DNA from: a virus | DNA: 64,000 bases | Direction: 5' to 3' (one strand) | IMG/VR virus record: IMGVR_UViG_3300044615_000294 | Coordinates: 27,342-91,341 of that record | Part shown: positions 14,825 through 23,190 of the stretch, piece by piece | Layout of the letters: every line of letters starts with the position of its first letter | How positions within the stretch are numbered: the stretch's first letter is position 1 | Translations under genes and position numbers: made by a program | Notes under the pieces: model-generated | What the model was told of the DNA's origin: nothing | What the model saw: only the letters and a program-made list of their open reading frames with translations | Database searches by the model: none

Positions 14825-15153
14825 TGGAAGATGTAAAGACAATTGAATTAAAAAATGAGAAAATCAGAATTGTTTTCACAAATGAAGAAAATCCTGATGA
14901 ATCACAATTAGTGATGACATTTACTGTAACAAAAGATGGAGAAAAAAAGATAACCTCAGTAGGATTAGACACTTCTCTTATTAATAGAGAAGTATCATTT
15001 ATGGGTGAAATGTATATGAAAACTATTGATCTTTTATATACTGTGAAAGAAATATTTGATTTAGGTCAAACATATGAGGGACTACATGTATTAACTAGAG
15101 CAGAATATAAAGAATATGTAACAAAAGTATTGGGACATAAAATTGAAGACTAA
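14824..15153 (+). CDS. Hypothetical phage protein
   Basis: A 109-aa protein. The N-terminal half looks like a beta-sheet domain (alternating Ile/Val/Thr), the C-terminal half is helical. No motif recognised. It shares one base with the genes on both sides, consistent with a tightly coupled operon of small proteins between the primase and the VWA gene. Confidence 0.65.
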   Translation: MEDVKTIELKNEKIRIVFTNEENPDESQLVMTFTVTKDGEKKITSVGLDTSLINREVSFMGEMYMKTIDLLYTVKEIFDLGQTYEGLHVLTRAEYKEYVTKVLGHKIED

Positions 15154-15581
15154 TGATTTTAAGTAGAGATGAAGTTAAAAATTTAGTAAATATGATGAAG
15201 TCATCAGATAAAGAGAATCACTATCTGGTGTATAAAGTTTTAGAAGATTTAGATTTAGAAACAAATCTTGGAGAAGTACTAGTTATTTTTAGATATGGTA
15301 ACTATAGGTTAGATGAGTGGGAAGAGGATTGTCCAAAGGTTTATGATTTTATAATAAATAAACTACATGATTACAATGGTGGATGGGATTCAAAACCTAC
15401 TACAAGTGATATCTTATCATTACTGACCAAGAATAATGCTTCTAAAGATTCTATAGAATTGTTTCTAGAGTACTTTATGATGAATCTTGGTAGAATGTTG
15501 GACAATATGGGATATCCAACAGACAAGTTTGAATTAACAGTTAAATTAAAAGACAATGGACAAACAGCAAAGTCTAAGTAA
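15153..15581 (+). CDS. Hypothetical phage protein
   Basis: A 142-aa acidic, mostly helical protein of unknown function. Its last 26 bases overlap the VWA/metallopeptidase gene, so expression of the two is likely linked. There is no signal peptide, membrane segment or catalytic motif that I recognise. Confidence 0.65.
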   Translation: MILSRDEVKNLVNMMKSSDKENHYLVYKVLEDLDLETNLGEVLVIFRYGNYRLDEWEEDCPKVYDFIINKLHDYNGGWDSKPTTSDILSLLTKNNASKDSIELFLEYFMMNLGRMLDNMGYPTDKFELTVKLKDNGQTAKSK

Positions 15582-16734
15582 AATTAGTAAAGAGCTAATG
15601 TTGAGAGAGCCCTATTATGGGTTCTTTCTTATTATGCTCAACAAAATGTGGAGAAAAGATCTTCCTACGGCAGGTGTGAGTAAGAATGGTATCAACTATC
15701 AGTTGGCTATCAATGAGGAGTTTTGGACAAGTCTTAGTGAGAAGCATCAAATGGGATTGCTTAAGCATGAGTTATTGCATATTGCTTTTGGACATTTAGT
15801 GAGTTTTGGTTCTTTTAGAAACAAGAAACTTGCTAATGTTGCAATGGACATGGAGATCAATCAGTATATTGATCCAGAATATTTGCCAGATGGAGGTATA
15901 GATATAAATAACTATGAAGATCTTGATCTTGATATTAAAGCAGGTTGTAGATATTATTATGATAAACTACAACAGCTTAAAGATGAGAAAGACAAGAACG
16001 GTACATGTGGAAATGAGGAGATGGATAAGTTGCTAGACAACATAGACAATGGAGATGTTCCTGATCATAGTACATGGGAAGAGTTTGATGATCTTAGTGA
16101 AGCTGAGAAAAAACTAATTGAGAAGCAAATTCAAAAAGTTTTAGCAGATGCTAAAGAACAAACTATTAAGAAGCGGGGGAATGTTCCAGGTGAGATAGAA
16201 GGTGTTATAATTATTGAAGAAATAGTTAAACCTAAATTTGACTGGAGAAGTTATGTCAGAAGATTTTCTGGTACAAGTACTAAAGTATTTACCAAGAAGA
16301 TTAGAAGAAAAGAGAATAGAAGGTATGATGAAAATCCTGGCCTTAAAATTAAAATGAAACAGCATATGTTGTTGGCCATTGATACTTCAGGTTCTGTAAG
16401 TGATGCAGAGTTAAATGAATTTATGAATGAGATACACCATATCTATAAAGCTGGAGTAGATATTACAATAGTTCAATGTGACACAAGTATTAATTCTATA
16501 GAAGAATACAAAGGTAAGAATGAACTAAATGTAAAAGGTAGAGGTGGGACTGAGTTTGATCCAGTTCTAGATTATTATAATGCTAACCAAAAGAAATATA
16601 CAAGCCTGGTGTATTTTACTGACGGAGAGTGTTATACATCTGTAAAGCCAAAAGGACGTATCCTGTGGGTTTTGTCAGAGAGATCAAGTATGAATGAAAG
16701 TTTACCAGGTCATGTAATTAAATTAGAACTATAA
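15556..16734 (+). CDS. VWA domain protein with HELLH metallopeptidase-like region
   Basis: A 392-aa protein with two parts. The N-terminal region has KHELLHIAFGH (HELLH at 71-75), a zinc-metallopeptidase-like motif as in the DUF2201 family. The C-terminal region (about 265-392) is a von Willebrand A domain with the MIDAS motif DTSGSVS (276-282) and a later FTDGE. A charged linker joins them. Proteins of this build are encoded next to MoxR AAA+ ATPases, and the next gene here is one, 11 bases away. Known MoxR-VWA pairs act as chaperones for metal insertion or complex assembly; the target here is unknown. Confidence 0.85.
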   Translation: MDKQQSLSKISKELMLREPYYGFFLIMLNKMWRKDLPTAGVSKNGINYQLAINEEFWTSLSEKHQMGLLKHELLHIAFGHLVSFGSFRNKKLANVAMDMEINQYIDPEYLPDGGIDINNYEDLDLDIKAGCRYYYDKLQQLKDEKDKNGTCGNEEMDKLLDNIDNGDVPDHSTWEEFDDLSEAEKKLIEKQIQKVLADAKEQTIKKRGNVPGEIEGVIIIEEIVKPKFDWRSYVRRFSGTSTKVFTKKIRRKENRRYDENPGLKIKMKQHMLLAIDTSGSVSDAELNEFMNEIHHIYKAGVDITIVQCDTSINSIEEYKGKNELNVKGRGGTEFDPVLDYYNANQKKYTSLVYFTDGECYTSVKPKGRILWVLSERSSMNESLPGHVIKLEL

Positions 16735-16745
16735 AAAGAAAAACT

Positions 16746-17915
16746 ATGAGCACAGTACAATTAAACGTAGAAGAGTTAAAAGGATTTATCCGCCATATGG
16801 TTGCAAACAACCAGTATATCCAAAGCCAAGGAAAAGTTCCAGTGGCAATTAATATTGAAGGTGATGCCGGTCTTGGTAAGACTTCAGCTATCATGCAGTT
16901 AGGTAAAGAACTTGACATGGATGTAGTAAAGCTTAATTTATCTCAGATAGAAGAATTAGGTGACTTAGTTGGTTTTCCTGTTAAAGAATTCTTGGTAAGA
17001 AATCAAGAAGGTAAAGAGCGTTGGATAAATGAAGCTCAGATTCAAGGAGCTCTTAATGCTAAGTTTACTGTTGTAGATAAGAGAATGGCTCATGCTGCTC
17101 CAGAGTGGATTCAAGGTAAAGGTGAAGGTGGTTTCTTGGTATTGGATGACTATACTCGTGCAGACCATAGATTTATGCAAGCCACTATGGAGATCTTAGA
17201 TAGACAAGAATATGTTTCTTGGAAGCTACCTAAGAACTGGCACGTAATCTTAACCACTAATCCAGACAATGGTGACTATAATGTTACTTCTTTGGATGTT
17301 GCTCAGAAGACCAGATTTATTTCTGTAGAGATGAAGTATGATGTTAATGTGTGGGGTAAATGGGCTGAGACAGCAGGAATAGATGGTAGATGTATTAACT
17401 TTATGTTGATGCACCCAGAGCTTGTAACTCAAAGAGTTAATCCAAGAGCTATTACTACGTTCTTTAATGCTATCAGTTCTATTCCAAAGTTTGAAGATAA
17501 TCTTCCACTAATCCAAATGATTGGTGAAGGTTCTGTTGGTGCTGACTTTAGTTCTATGTTTACTATGTTTATTAACAATAAACTAGATAAGATTATCTCT
17601 CCGGATGATATTCTTAACAAGGATGAAGCATATGTAATGGGAGCTTTGACAAGTGCAGTTGGTAAAGATGATGATTTCAGGGCAGATATTTCAAGTGTAA
17701 TTGCAACCAGATTGGTTAATTATTCACTTGTTATGGCTGAGAAAGGTTCTGTTGCTGCACCTATTATTGACAGATTAGCTAAGCTTACTACAGACTGTGA
17801 AGCATTTACAAATGACTTGAGATATTATATGATCAAAGAGATTGTAAATGGAAACAAGGTGAAGTTTGCTAAACTCATGCAGAATACTAATGTGGTGAAG
17901 ATGGCTATCAGCTAA
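16746..17915 (+). CDS. MoxR-family AAA+ ATPase
   Basis: A 389-aa MoxR-type AAA+ ATPase: Walker A GDAGLGKT (39-46), Walker B FLVLDDYTRAD (about 130-140), a sensor 1 region ILTTNPDNGDYN (about 168-179), and a C-terminal helical lid with a VNPRAITTF sensor 2-like motif. It pairs with the VWA/metallopeptidase gene just upstream (11-base gap). Such rings remodel a client, with the VWA protein as adaptor. In a phage, assembly of a large virion or replication complex is a reasonable role, but no client is shown. Confidence 0.88.
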   Translation: MSTVQLNVEELKGFIRHMVANNQYIQSQGKVPVAINIEGDAGLGKTSAIMQLGKELDMDVVKLNLSQIEELGDLVGFPVKEFLVRNQEGKERWINEAQIQGALNAKFTVVDKRMAHAAPEWIQGKGEGGFLVLDDYTRADHRFMQATMEILDRQEYVSWKLPKNWHVILTTNPDNGDYNVTSLDVAQKTRFISVEMKYDVNVWGKWAETAGIDGRCINFMLMHPELVTQRVNPRAITTFFNAISSIPKFEDNLPLIQMIGEGSVGADFSSMFTMFINNKLDKIISPDDILNKDEAYVMGALTSAVGKDDDFRADISSVIATRLVNYSLVMAEKGSVAAPIIDRLAKLTTDCEAFTNDLRYYMIKEIVNGNKVKFAKLMQNTNVVKMAIS

Positions 17916-17971
17916 AACAGTGATAGAACATTTACCCCTTTAATCAAACATCAAACAAATTAATAACTAAG

Positions 17972-18000
17972 ATGGGGGAAGGTAATGCTTCCCCTATTCT
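17972..18000 (+). terminator. G4/C4 hairpin in the leader of the 416-aa gene
   Basis: GGGGAAG (17975-17981) pairs with CTTCCCC (17988-17994) around a 6-base loop, followed by TATTCTTTAT. An ATG lies at the base of the left arm and would start an in-frame extension of the downstream gene, but the hairpin is better read as a terminator or leader element after the MoxR gene. Compare the similar hairpins at 21229 and 24464, which also begin GATGGGG. Confidence 0.55.
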
Positions 18001-18013
18001 TTATAAAACAAGT

Positions 18014-19264
18014 ATGGAAAAATACGTTCATATAGAATTACATGGTGAGAATCACCATAGTCATATTAGTGGATTCAATGTAAAAGTTATAGAAGCATTA
18101 GGAACAGATGTTCCGGATTTTGTAAATTCAAAAGGATATGTTCCTAAACAAGGAGACATGATATATTTATTACCTGGCGTAAATATTCCCCGGGTAAAAC
18201 TAAAAGATTTAGCTTTAAATCTTGGTATTAGAGTTGTCAGAGATCCAGAGAAAGCCAATATTATATTCAGTGGTAAGAGCAGTATGGGCAAGATGACAGG
18301 TTCTAGTTGGTATTATATTGCAGATGCAGAACTTATTCTTAATCGTGTTAAAGAAATTTGTGATGACGGGTATTATATTGAGAAATTAGAAACAGCTATT
18401 GAAGGATCAGGTGCTACTAAAATTTGTTCAGATTGGTCAGACATGAGAAATTGTTTAGCAAGTAATCATAGTCACTATGACAGTGGTTATATCTATGCTG
18501 TTGAAGAAGACCATGCAGATACATATAATGCAATGCAAGGTAAACCAATTTATAATGAGACAGAGTTAATTACTAATATCAATGGTGATGACTCTACTAT
18601 AATAGATGAAGAAGTTTTTCAGCAATTGAAAAATATGTTTGAGAGCTCAGACAGTGACAATCATATTTTAGCTATGGAGATTATGGCAAACTCTCATTAT
18701 GAGAAGAGTGTTCTTTATCTGCAAATGCTATTGAGCAATTATTGTTATCAGATCAGTAACTCTCATACTAAGAGTCATGTGAACTTTAAATCAATGCTTA
18801 GTTATTTTAATTGGATTCCAAGAAATATTGGTAACAGAAATGCAGAGAAGATTGTTGAGATCATTGATGAGAAAGGTTTACTTACTGTAGATATGATAAA
18901 GAGATTGTATAAAGAATATACTCATTCTATTCATGGGAATATTAATTATAGTGATGTATTTGAGGCTAAAGAGATTACTATCAAACAAGAGTATCTTGAT
19001 AAGCTTAATCTATCTTCTCTAAATTTAATTAATCCTGAGCCTGAAGAAAATCTTGAGGTCACAGATCCGGTGGATGAAATAGTTACAGATGAACTTATAG
19101 AAGCTGCATTAACTAATATTAACCGCAATGAACTCAAGTCAGAGTTAATAACTCTTGAAGAAGAAATATTAGCTGAAAAAGATTTGGCCACTTTTAAAGA
19201 AGAAGAATCAAATAACAATCAAATAGAAGAAACAAATGACGGGAATGACCTTGACTGGTTCTGA
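18014..19264 (+). CDS. Conserved crAss-like phage protein, unknown function
   Basis: A 416-aa protein. An ATG at 17972 would add 14 residues, but it sits in a stable hairpin, so ATG 18014 (MEKYVHIELHG) is preferred. The first 150 residues form a likely alpha/beta domain, with a GMIYLLPGVNIPRVKLKDLA-like stretch and IIFSGKSSMG that recalls a BRCT- or P-loop-like turn but does not make a Walker A motif. The middle is helical with HEAT-like pairs. The C-terminal 80 residues are highly acidic (Glu/Asp/Asn) and probably disordered, as in proteins that bind replication partners. The RecB-like gene overlaps its end by 29 bases. Confidence 0.7.
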   Translation: MEKYVHIELHGENHHSHISGFNVKVIEALGTDVPDFVNSKGYVPKQGDMIYLLPGVNIPRVKLKDLALNLGIRVVRDPEKANIIFSGKSSMGKMTGSSWYYIADAELILNRVKEICDDGYYIEKLETAIEGSGATKICSDWSDMRNCLASNHSHYDSGYIYAVEEDHADTYNAMQGKPIYNETELITNINGDDSTIIDEEVFQQLKNMFESSDSDNHILAMEIMANSHYEKSVLYLQMLLSNYCYQISNSHTKSHVNFKSMLSYFNWIPRNIGNRNAEKIVEIIDEKGLLTVDMIKRLYKEYTHSIHGNINYSDVFEAKEITIKQEYLDKLNLSSLNLINPEPEENLEVTDPVDEIVTDELIEAALTNINRNELKSELITLEEEILAEKDLATFKEEESNNNQIEETNDGNDLDWF

Positions 19265-20255
19265 GGAACTAGAGAAGTTTTATAAAGAGAAGTTTTATTT
19301 CAGCTATAGTAGTCTGAGTAAACTTCTTTATTCTCCCGTGGCATTCTATAATCATTATGTGCTCAAGAAGAAAGAAGACATTGTGGGACCCCATCTGGTA
19401 GCAGGTAGGGTTCTGCACTGTCTCTTATTTGAAGAGGATAAGTATGATGATTATTTTACAAGCCTTCCGGGAAAACTACCAACTGATAGTCAGAAAAAAA
19501 TTATTGATAATATTTTCAAGATACACTTGTCAGTAGAAAATAATACATTATCTTTGGAAGACTATTCAGCAGATATACTCACAGAGCTACTCACAGCTAA
19601 TCTTTATCAGACACTCAAGACAGACCAACAGAGACTTGATAAAATACTCACAGAAGAAAACAAAAATTACTTTAAGTTCTTAAAAGAAAGTCAAGACAAA
19701 CTAGTAGTTGATGAACCTACTCTAAGTGGCTGTAGAGAAGGTGTTATGGTTCTAAAATCCAATCCGGAAATTAGACAGCTACTACAACTTGACAGGACAG
19801 AGGAAGATACTCATCTAGAAGTTTACAGTGAGTTGCTTGTAAATATAGATGTAGATTATCTACCTTATGGTTTTAAGGGAATTATAGATAATCTTGTGAT
19901 AGATAAAGAATCTAAGACAGTCTTTATTAATGACCTTAAGACAACGGGTAAATCTCTTTTAGAATTCCCGGACTCTGTGCAGTATTACAAGTATTGGTTA
20001 CAAGCCGTGGTATATGAGAAACTTGTGTTTCATAAATTTCTAAAAGACTTACCTGATCTGGATGAGTGGAAATTGTATTTTACATTTATTGTAATAGACA
20101 AGTACAACCAAGCTTATCCATTCCAAGTCTCAGGAGAGACAATGGCCATATGGCAACAAGACTTTGATGACATAATGGATATGGCAAAGTATCATTATGA
20201 AAGCAAAGACTTTACACTGCCATATGATTTAATTATGGGTAATGTAAAATTGTAG
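19236..20255 (+). CDS. RecB/Cas4-like PD-(D/E)XK exonuclease
   Basis: A 339-aa nuclease of the PD-(D/E)XK type. Motifs: a conserved helix start (FSYSSLSKLLYSPVAFYNHY), a GRVLHCLLFE helix with His, then GFKGIIDNLVI with the first Asp, INDLKTTGKS with the D-x-K (about 230-240), and QYYKYWLQAVVYEK, the QxxxY helix of RecB-family enzymes. This is typical of phage exonucleases that make 3' single strands for annealing by Sak4. Met4 is an alternative start. It overlaps the preceding gene by 29 bases. Confidence 0.85.
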   Translation: MTGMTLTGSEELEKFYKEKFYFSYSSLSKLLYSPVAFYNHYVLKKKEDIVGPHLVAGRVLHCLLFEEDKYDDYFTSLPGKLPTDSQKKIIDNIFKIHLSVENNTLSLEDYSADILTELLTANLYQTLKTDQQRLDKILTEENKNYFKFLKESQDKLVVDEPTLSGCREGVMVLKSNPEIRQLLQLDRTEEDTHLEVYSELLVNIDVDYLPYGFKGIIDNLVIDKESKTVFINDLKTTGKSLLEFPDSVQYYKYWLQAVVYEKLVFHKFLKDLPDLDEWKLYFTFIVIDKYNQAYPFQVSGETMAIWQQDFDDIMDMAKYHYESKDFTLPYDLIMGNVKL

Positions 20256-20260
20256 AAATT

Positions 20261-20827
20261 ATGGTAATTAATGCACTGTATAGTAAATACTTTCAAAAGT
20301 CCAAGATATTCTTATATCCGCTCTTGGGCATTAAAAGGGGGACAAGTGTAACTCCAGATGAGACTTATCTCAGTTGGAATGAAAAATATTCTCCCGAGGA
20401 TATGAAGTTGGTGTGTGTTTATAAAACAAGAACAGATTCAGAGTATATAAACTTTGAAGCTAATGTTTTACTTAAGCACAACAGATTATATGATTATGTG
20501 AAAGTTAATGAGTCAAGCAGTGTATTTATATTTGATTTTTCAGATCTTAAAAATGATTGGGATTATTTCTCTAGCGGAAAATATAGTAAGCTAGACAATA
20601 AGATCAAAAACAAAATCTTAGATTTCTTTGAGAAGAACAGCGGTAATTATGTTTATGTCCACAGCTTTTTGTATCCAAATAAATGGTATCAAAGATATGC
20701 TGAGTTATTAAATGTAAGTAAAGATCTGCTAGAAGAAGTTGGTGAGTTGTGTGATATACCAGATTTAGATAAAGAAAATTTACTAATTATGGTTGCAGAT
20801 TTGGAAAATATAAGAATTCTAGAGTAA
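20261..20827 (+). CDS. Conserved phage protein, unknown function
   Basis: A 188-aa protein five bases after the nuclease gene. It is mixed alpha/beta, aromatic-rich, with FIFDFSDLKNDWDYFSSGKYS (about 88-107) as its most distinctive stretch. No catalytic motif or membrane segment is recognised. Proteins of this type occur in the replication operons of related phages without assigned function. Confidence 0.65.
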   Translation: MVINALYSKYFQKSKIFLYPLLGIKRGTSVTPDETYLSWNEKYSPEDMKLVCVYKTRTDSEYINFEANVLLKHNRLYDYVKVNESSSVFIFDFSDLKNDWDYFSSGKYSKLDNKIKNKILDFFEKNSGNYVYVHSFLYPNKWYQRYAELLNVSKDLLEEVGELCDIPDLDKENLLIMVADLENIRILE

Positions 20828-20836
20828 ATTTGTAAT

Positions 20837-20857
20837 AATTAAAAAACCAAAAAAATG
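20837..20857 (+). promoter_or_regulatory. A-rich translation leader (copy 2)
   Basis: Second exact copy of the leader ATTAAAAAACCAAAAAAATG, directly before the ATG at 20855. See the copy at 2293-2313. Two unrelated genes sharing the same 20 bases suggests selection for strong initiation. Confidence 0.5.
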
Positions 20858-21217
20858 AGTGAAAAATCAATGATGCTAGTTCAATCAAGCTGGCAAGAAA
20901 ACCAAACCTTTAGACTTATCCCTATCACGGATAATTGTCCTTATGTAGAATGTATCTTTGATCCAGGTACAAAAGTATTTGTTATTATCTCTAAAACTAC
21001 AAAGCAGAGTTTACACATGCTTCCTAAGTTAGATGATTACGGACAAGTAATTACTGGTTCAAAAGGAACTAAACAAGACAGACATAAGATTGAAGTATTT
21101 CAGGAGTTCTATATTGAGAATGCTGAAGCTATCACAGAGATAGTAGAGCATTTTGCAATTAACGCCAAGAAATTTAACTACAAGTCTTTCATGGCTGAAG
21201 AAACAAAATCTAAGTAA
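20855..21217 (+). CDS. Small conserved crAss-like phage protein
   Basis: A 120-aa protein of unknown function. The N-terminal part looks like a small beta-rich domain (FRLIPITDNCPYVECIFD, then KVFVIISKTT, about 20-50); the C-terminal part is a basic helical region. The strong A-rich leader and the terminator just after it suggest high expression, as for an abundant DNA-binding protein. That role is a guess. Confidence 0.7.
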   Translation: MSEKSMMLVQSSWQENQTFRLIPITDNCPYVECIFDPGTKVFVIISKTTKQSLHMLPKLDDYGQVITGSKGTKQDRHKIEVFQEFYIENAEAITEIVEHFAINAKKFNYKSFMAEETKSK

Positions 21218-21228
21218 TTTAGGTCACG

Positions 21229-21258
21229 ATGGGGTGGCTTAGGTTGCCCCATTTTTTT
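21229..21258 (+). terminator. G4/C4 hairpin terminator with T-run
   Basis: ATGGGG (21229-21234) pairs with CCCCAT (21247-21252), followed by TTTTTTT: a typical intrinsic terminator between the 120-aa gene and the DNA polymerase gene. Its loop, TGGCTTAGGTTG, is nearly identical to that of the hairpin at 24464 (TGGCTTAGGCTG). Confidence 0.8.
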
Positions 21259-21289
21259 ATACACGGGGAAACAGCTTAACTGAATTATT

Positions 21290-23188
21290 ATGAGGCAACA
21301 CTATGTAATGGACTATGAAACTTTATGCTCTTGTTTCATAGCAGTCTTTGAAGGAGTAAAATCTGAAGAGCCAATAATCTTTACTATTCACGAAAGCAAA
21401 AATGAGATTCTAGAACTGGTAACTTTTCTAGAAAGGAACATTGCATATGATGAATGGCATGTAAGTTTTAATGGTATTGGATTTGATAGCCAAATAACTG
21501 AACACATCTTAAGAAATAAAGAGCAGCTTCTTGAGCAATCTGGTGATACTATTGCTAGATTCATCTATAGAAAAGCACAAGATGTAATTAATAGAAGTAA
21601 CAATGGTGAGTTCCAGGAGTATTCTCCCAGGGACCTAAGCATCAGACAACTTGATGTATTTAAACTAAACCATTGGGACAACAATGCAAAAAGATCTAGC
21701 TTAAAGTGGATACAGTATACTATGGACTGGCACAACATTATTGATATGCCCATTCATCATACTACTGAAGTTACTACAGAACAAATACCTGAGATAATCA
21801 GATACTGTATTAATGATGTTAAGTCTACTAAGCAGATCATGTTTCTGTGTAAAGATCAAATAGATCTGCGGAGACAACTAACAGATGAGTATGGAATAGA
21901 TCTATACTCAGCATCTGAACCAAGAATATCTAAAGAGTTGTTTTTATTGTTCCTTAGTAAGCAAACTGGAATCAAGAAATATGAGCTCAGACAGATGAGA
22001 ACTAATAGGTTAAAGATCACAGTCCGTGATATTATACTACCTTATATAGAATTTAAGACAGCTACTTTTCAAAATCTTTTGAAGAAGTTTCAGGATGTGG
22101 TTATATATCCAGGTGAAACTAAAGGTGGTTTTAAATATTCTGTAAGGTATAAAGGTGTACAGACAGACTTTGGTCTTGGTGGTGTTCATGGTGCACGCTC
22201 TACTAAAGTATATGAGGCTAATCAGGAGATGATAATAATGACGTCTGACGTTACTAGTTTCTATCCCAATCTAGCTATTAGAAATAAGTGGGCTCCTGCA
22301 CATTTACCTAAAGAAGAATTTTGTAATCTGTATGAATGGTTCTTTGAGGAAAGGAAAAAGATTCCTAAGAAAGACCCGAAGAATTATGTGTACAAGATTA
22401 TCTTGAACTCTACCTATGGTTTATCTAATGATGAGAACAGTTTCTTGTATGACCCAGAGTTTACTATGAGAATCACTATTAATGGTCAGCTTAGTCTTAC
22501 TATGTTGTATGAGATGATCTGTGAAGAGATTCCTAATGCACTTCCACTTATGCAAAACACAGATGGTTTGGAGACAATGATCCCTAAACATTATGAAGAT
22601 AAGTATATGGAAATCTGCAGAAGGTGGGAGAAGCTAACCAATCTACAGCTGGAGCATGATAAGTATTCTAAGATTATCCTAGGTGATGTGAATAATTACA
22701 TTGCTATTACAGAAGATGCTAAATCTAAATGTAAGGGTAGGTTTGAGTTTGCTAATCTTGCTATGCATAAGAACAAGAGTTTTCTTGTTATTCCTAAAGC
22801 AATACATGCTTATTTTGTAGATGGTATCAAGCCTGAAGACTTTATTAAATCTAACACAAATATATTTGACTTCTGTGGTGGTGTAAAAATCAAGGGAGAC
22901 TGGAATTTTTATGAGCACAAGGTGGTTAGTGGAGAGTATTTAATTGAAAAAGTACAACATACTATCAGATATTTTATATCTAACACAGGTAGTAAGGTGA
23001 TTAAGAAGAACAATACTGACAACAGAGAAATACAAATTGAGGCTGGCAAATGGTTACAGACTCTGATGATAGACTATAAGGATAAACCTTTTAGTGAATA
23101 TGATATTAATTATGATTATTATTTGGACAAGATCAATAAGGAGATCCGTGATCTTGAACCTATTGTAACACAACTTAGTTTATTTTAA
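21290..23188 (+). CDS. Family B DNA polymerase with 3'-5' exonuclease
   Basis: A 632-aa family B replicative polymerase. The exonuclease domain is intact: Exo I DYE (8-10), Exo II NGIGFDSQ, Exo III YCINDVKST. The polymerase domain has motif A SDVTSFYPN (about 319-327), motif B KIILNSTYGL (about 368-378), and motif C QNTDG (422-426), where the usual DTD is NTD. A HDKYSKII...VNNY block follows. It is shorter than cellular PolB but has all active modules. It would copy the genome together with the helicase and primase. The use of family B rather than family A polymerase varies among crAss-like groups. It lies just after a terminator, so it probably has its own promoter. Confidence 0.93.
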   Translation: MRQHYVMDYETLCSCFIAVFEGVKSEEPIIFTIHESKNEILELVTFLERNIAYDEWHVSFNGIGFDSQITEHILRNKEQLLEQSGDTIARFIYRKAQDVINRSNNGEFQEYSPRDLSIRQLDVFKLNHWDNNAKRSSLKWIQYTMDWHNIIDMPIHHTTEVTTEQIPEIIRYCINDVKSTKQIMFLCKDQIDLRRQLTDEYGIDLYSASEPRISKELFLLFLSKQTGIKKYELRQMRTNRLKITVRDIILPYIEFKTATFQNLLKKFQDVVIYPGETKGGFKYSVRYKGVQTDFGLGGVHGARSTKVYEANQEMIIMTSDVTSFYPNLAIRNKWAPAHLPKEEFCNLYEWFFEERKKIPKKDPKNYVYKIILNSTYGLSNDENSFLYDPEFTMRITINGQLSLTMLYEMICEEIPNALPLMQNTDGLETMIPKHYEDKYMEICRRWEKLTNLQLEHDKYSKIILGDVNNYIAITEDAKSKCKGRFEFANLAMHKNKSFLVIPKAIHAYFVDGIKPEDFIKSNTNIFDFCGGVKIKGDWNFYEHKVVSGEYLIEKVQHTIRYFISNTGSKVIKKNNTDNREIQIEAGKWLQTLMIDYKDKPFSEYDINYDYYLDKINKEIRDLEPIVTQLSLF

Positions 23189-23190
23189 TT

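Noticed and set aside
17972-18013. ATG 17972 as start of the 416-aa gene
   Set aside because: The ATG is in the base of a G4/C4 hairpin and the 14 added residues look non-coding.
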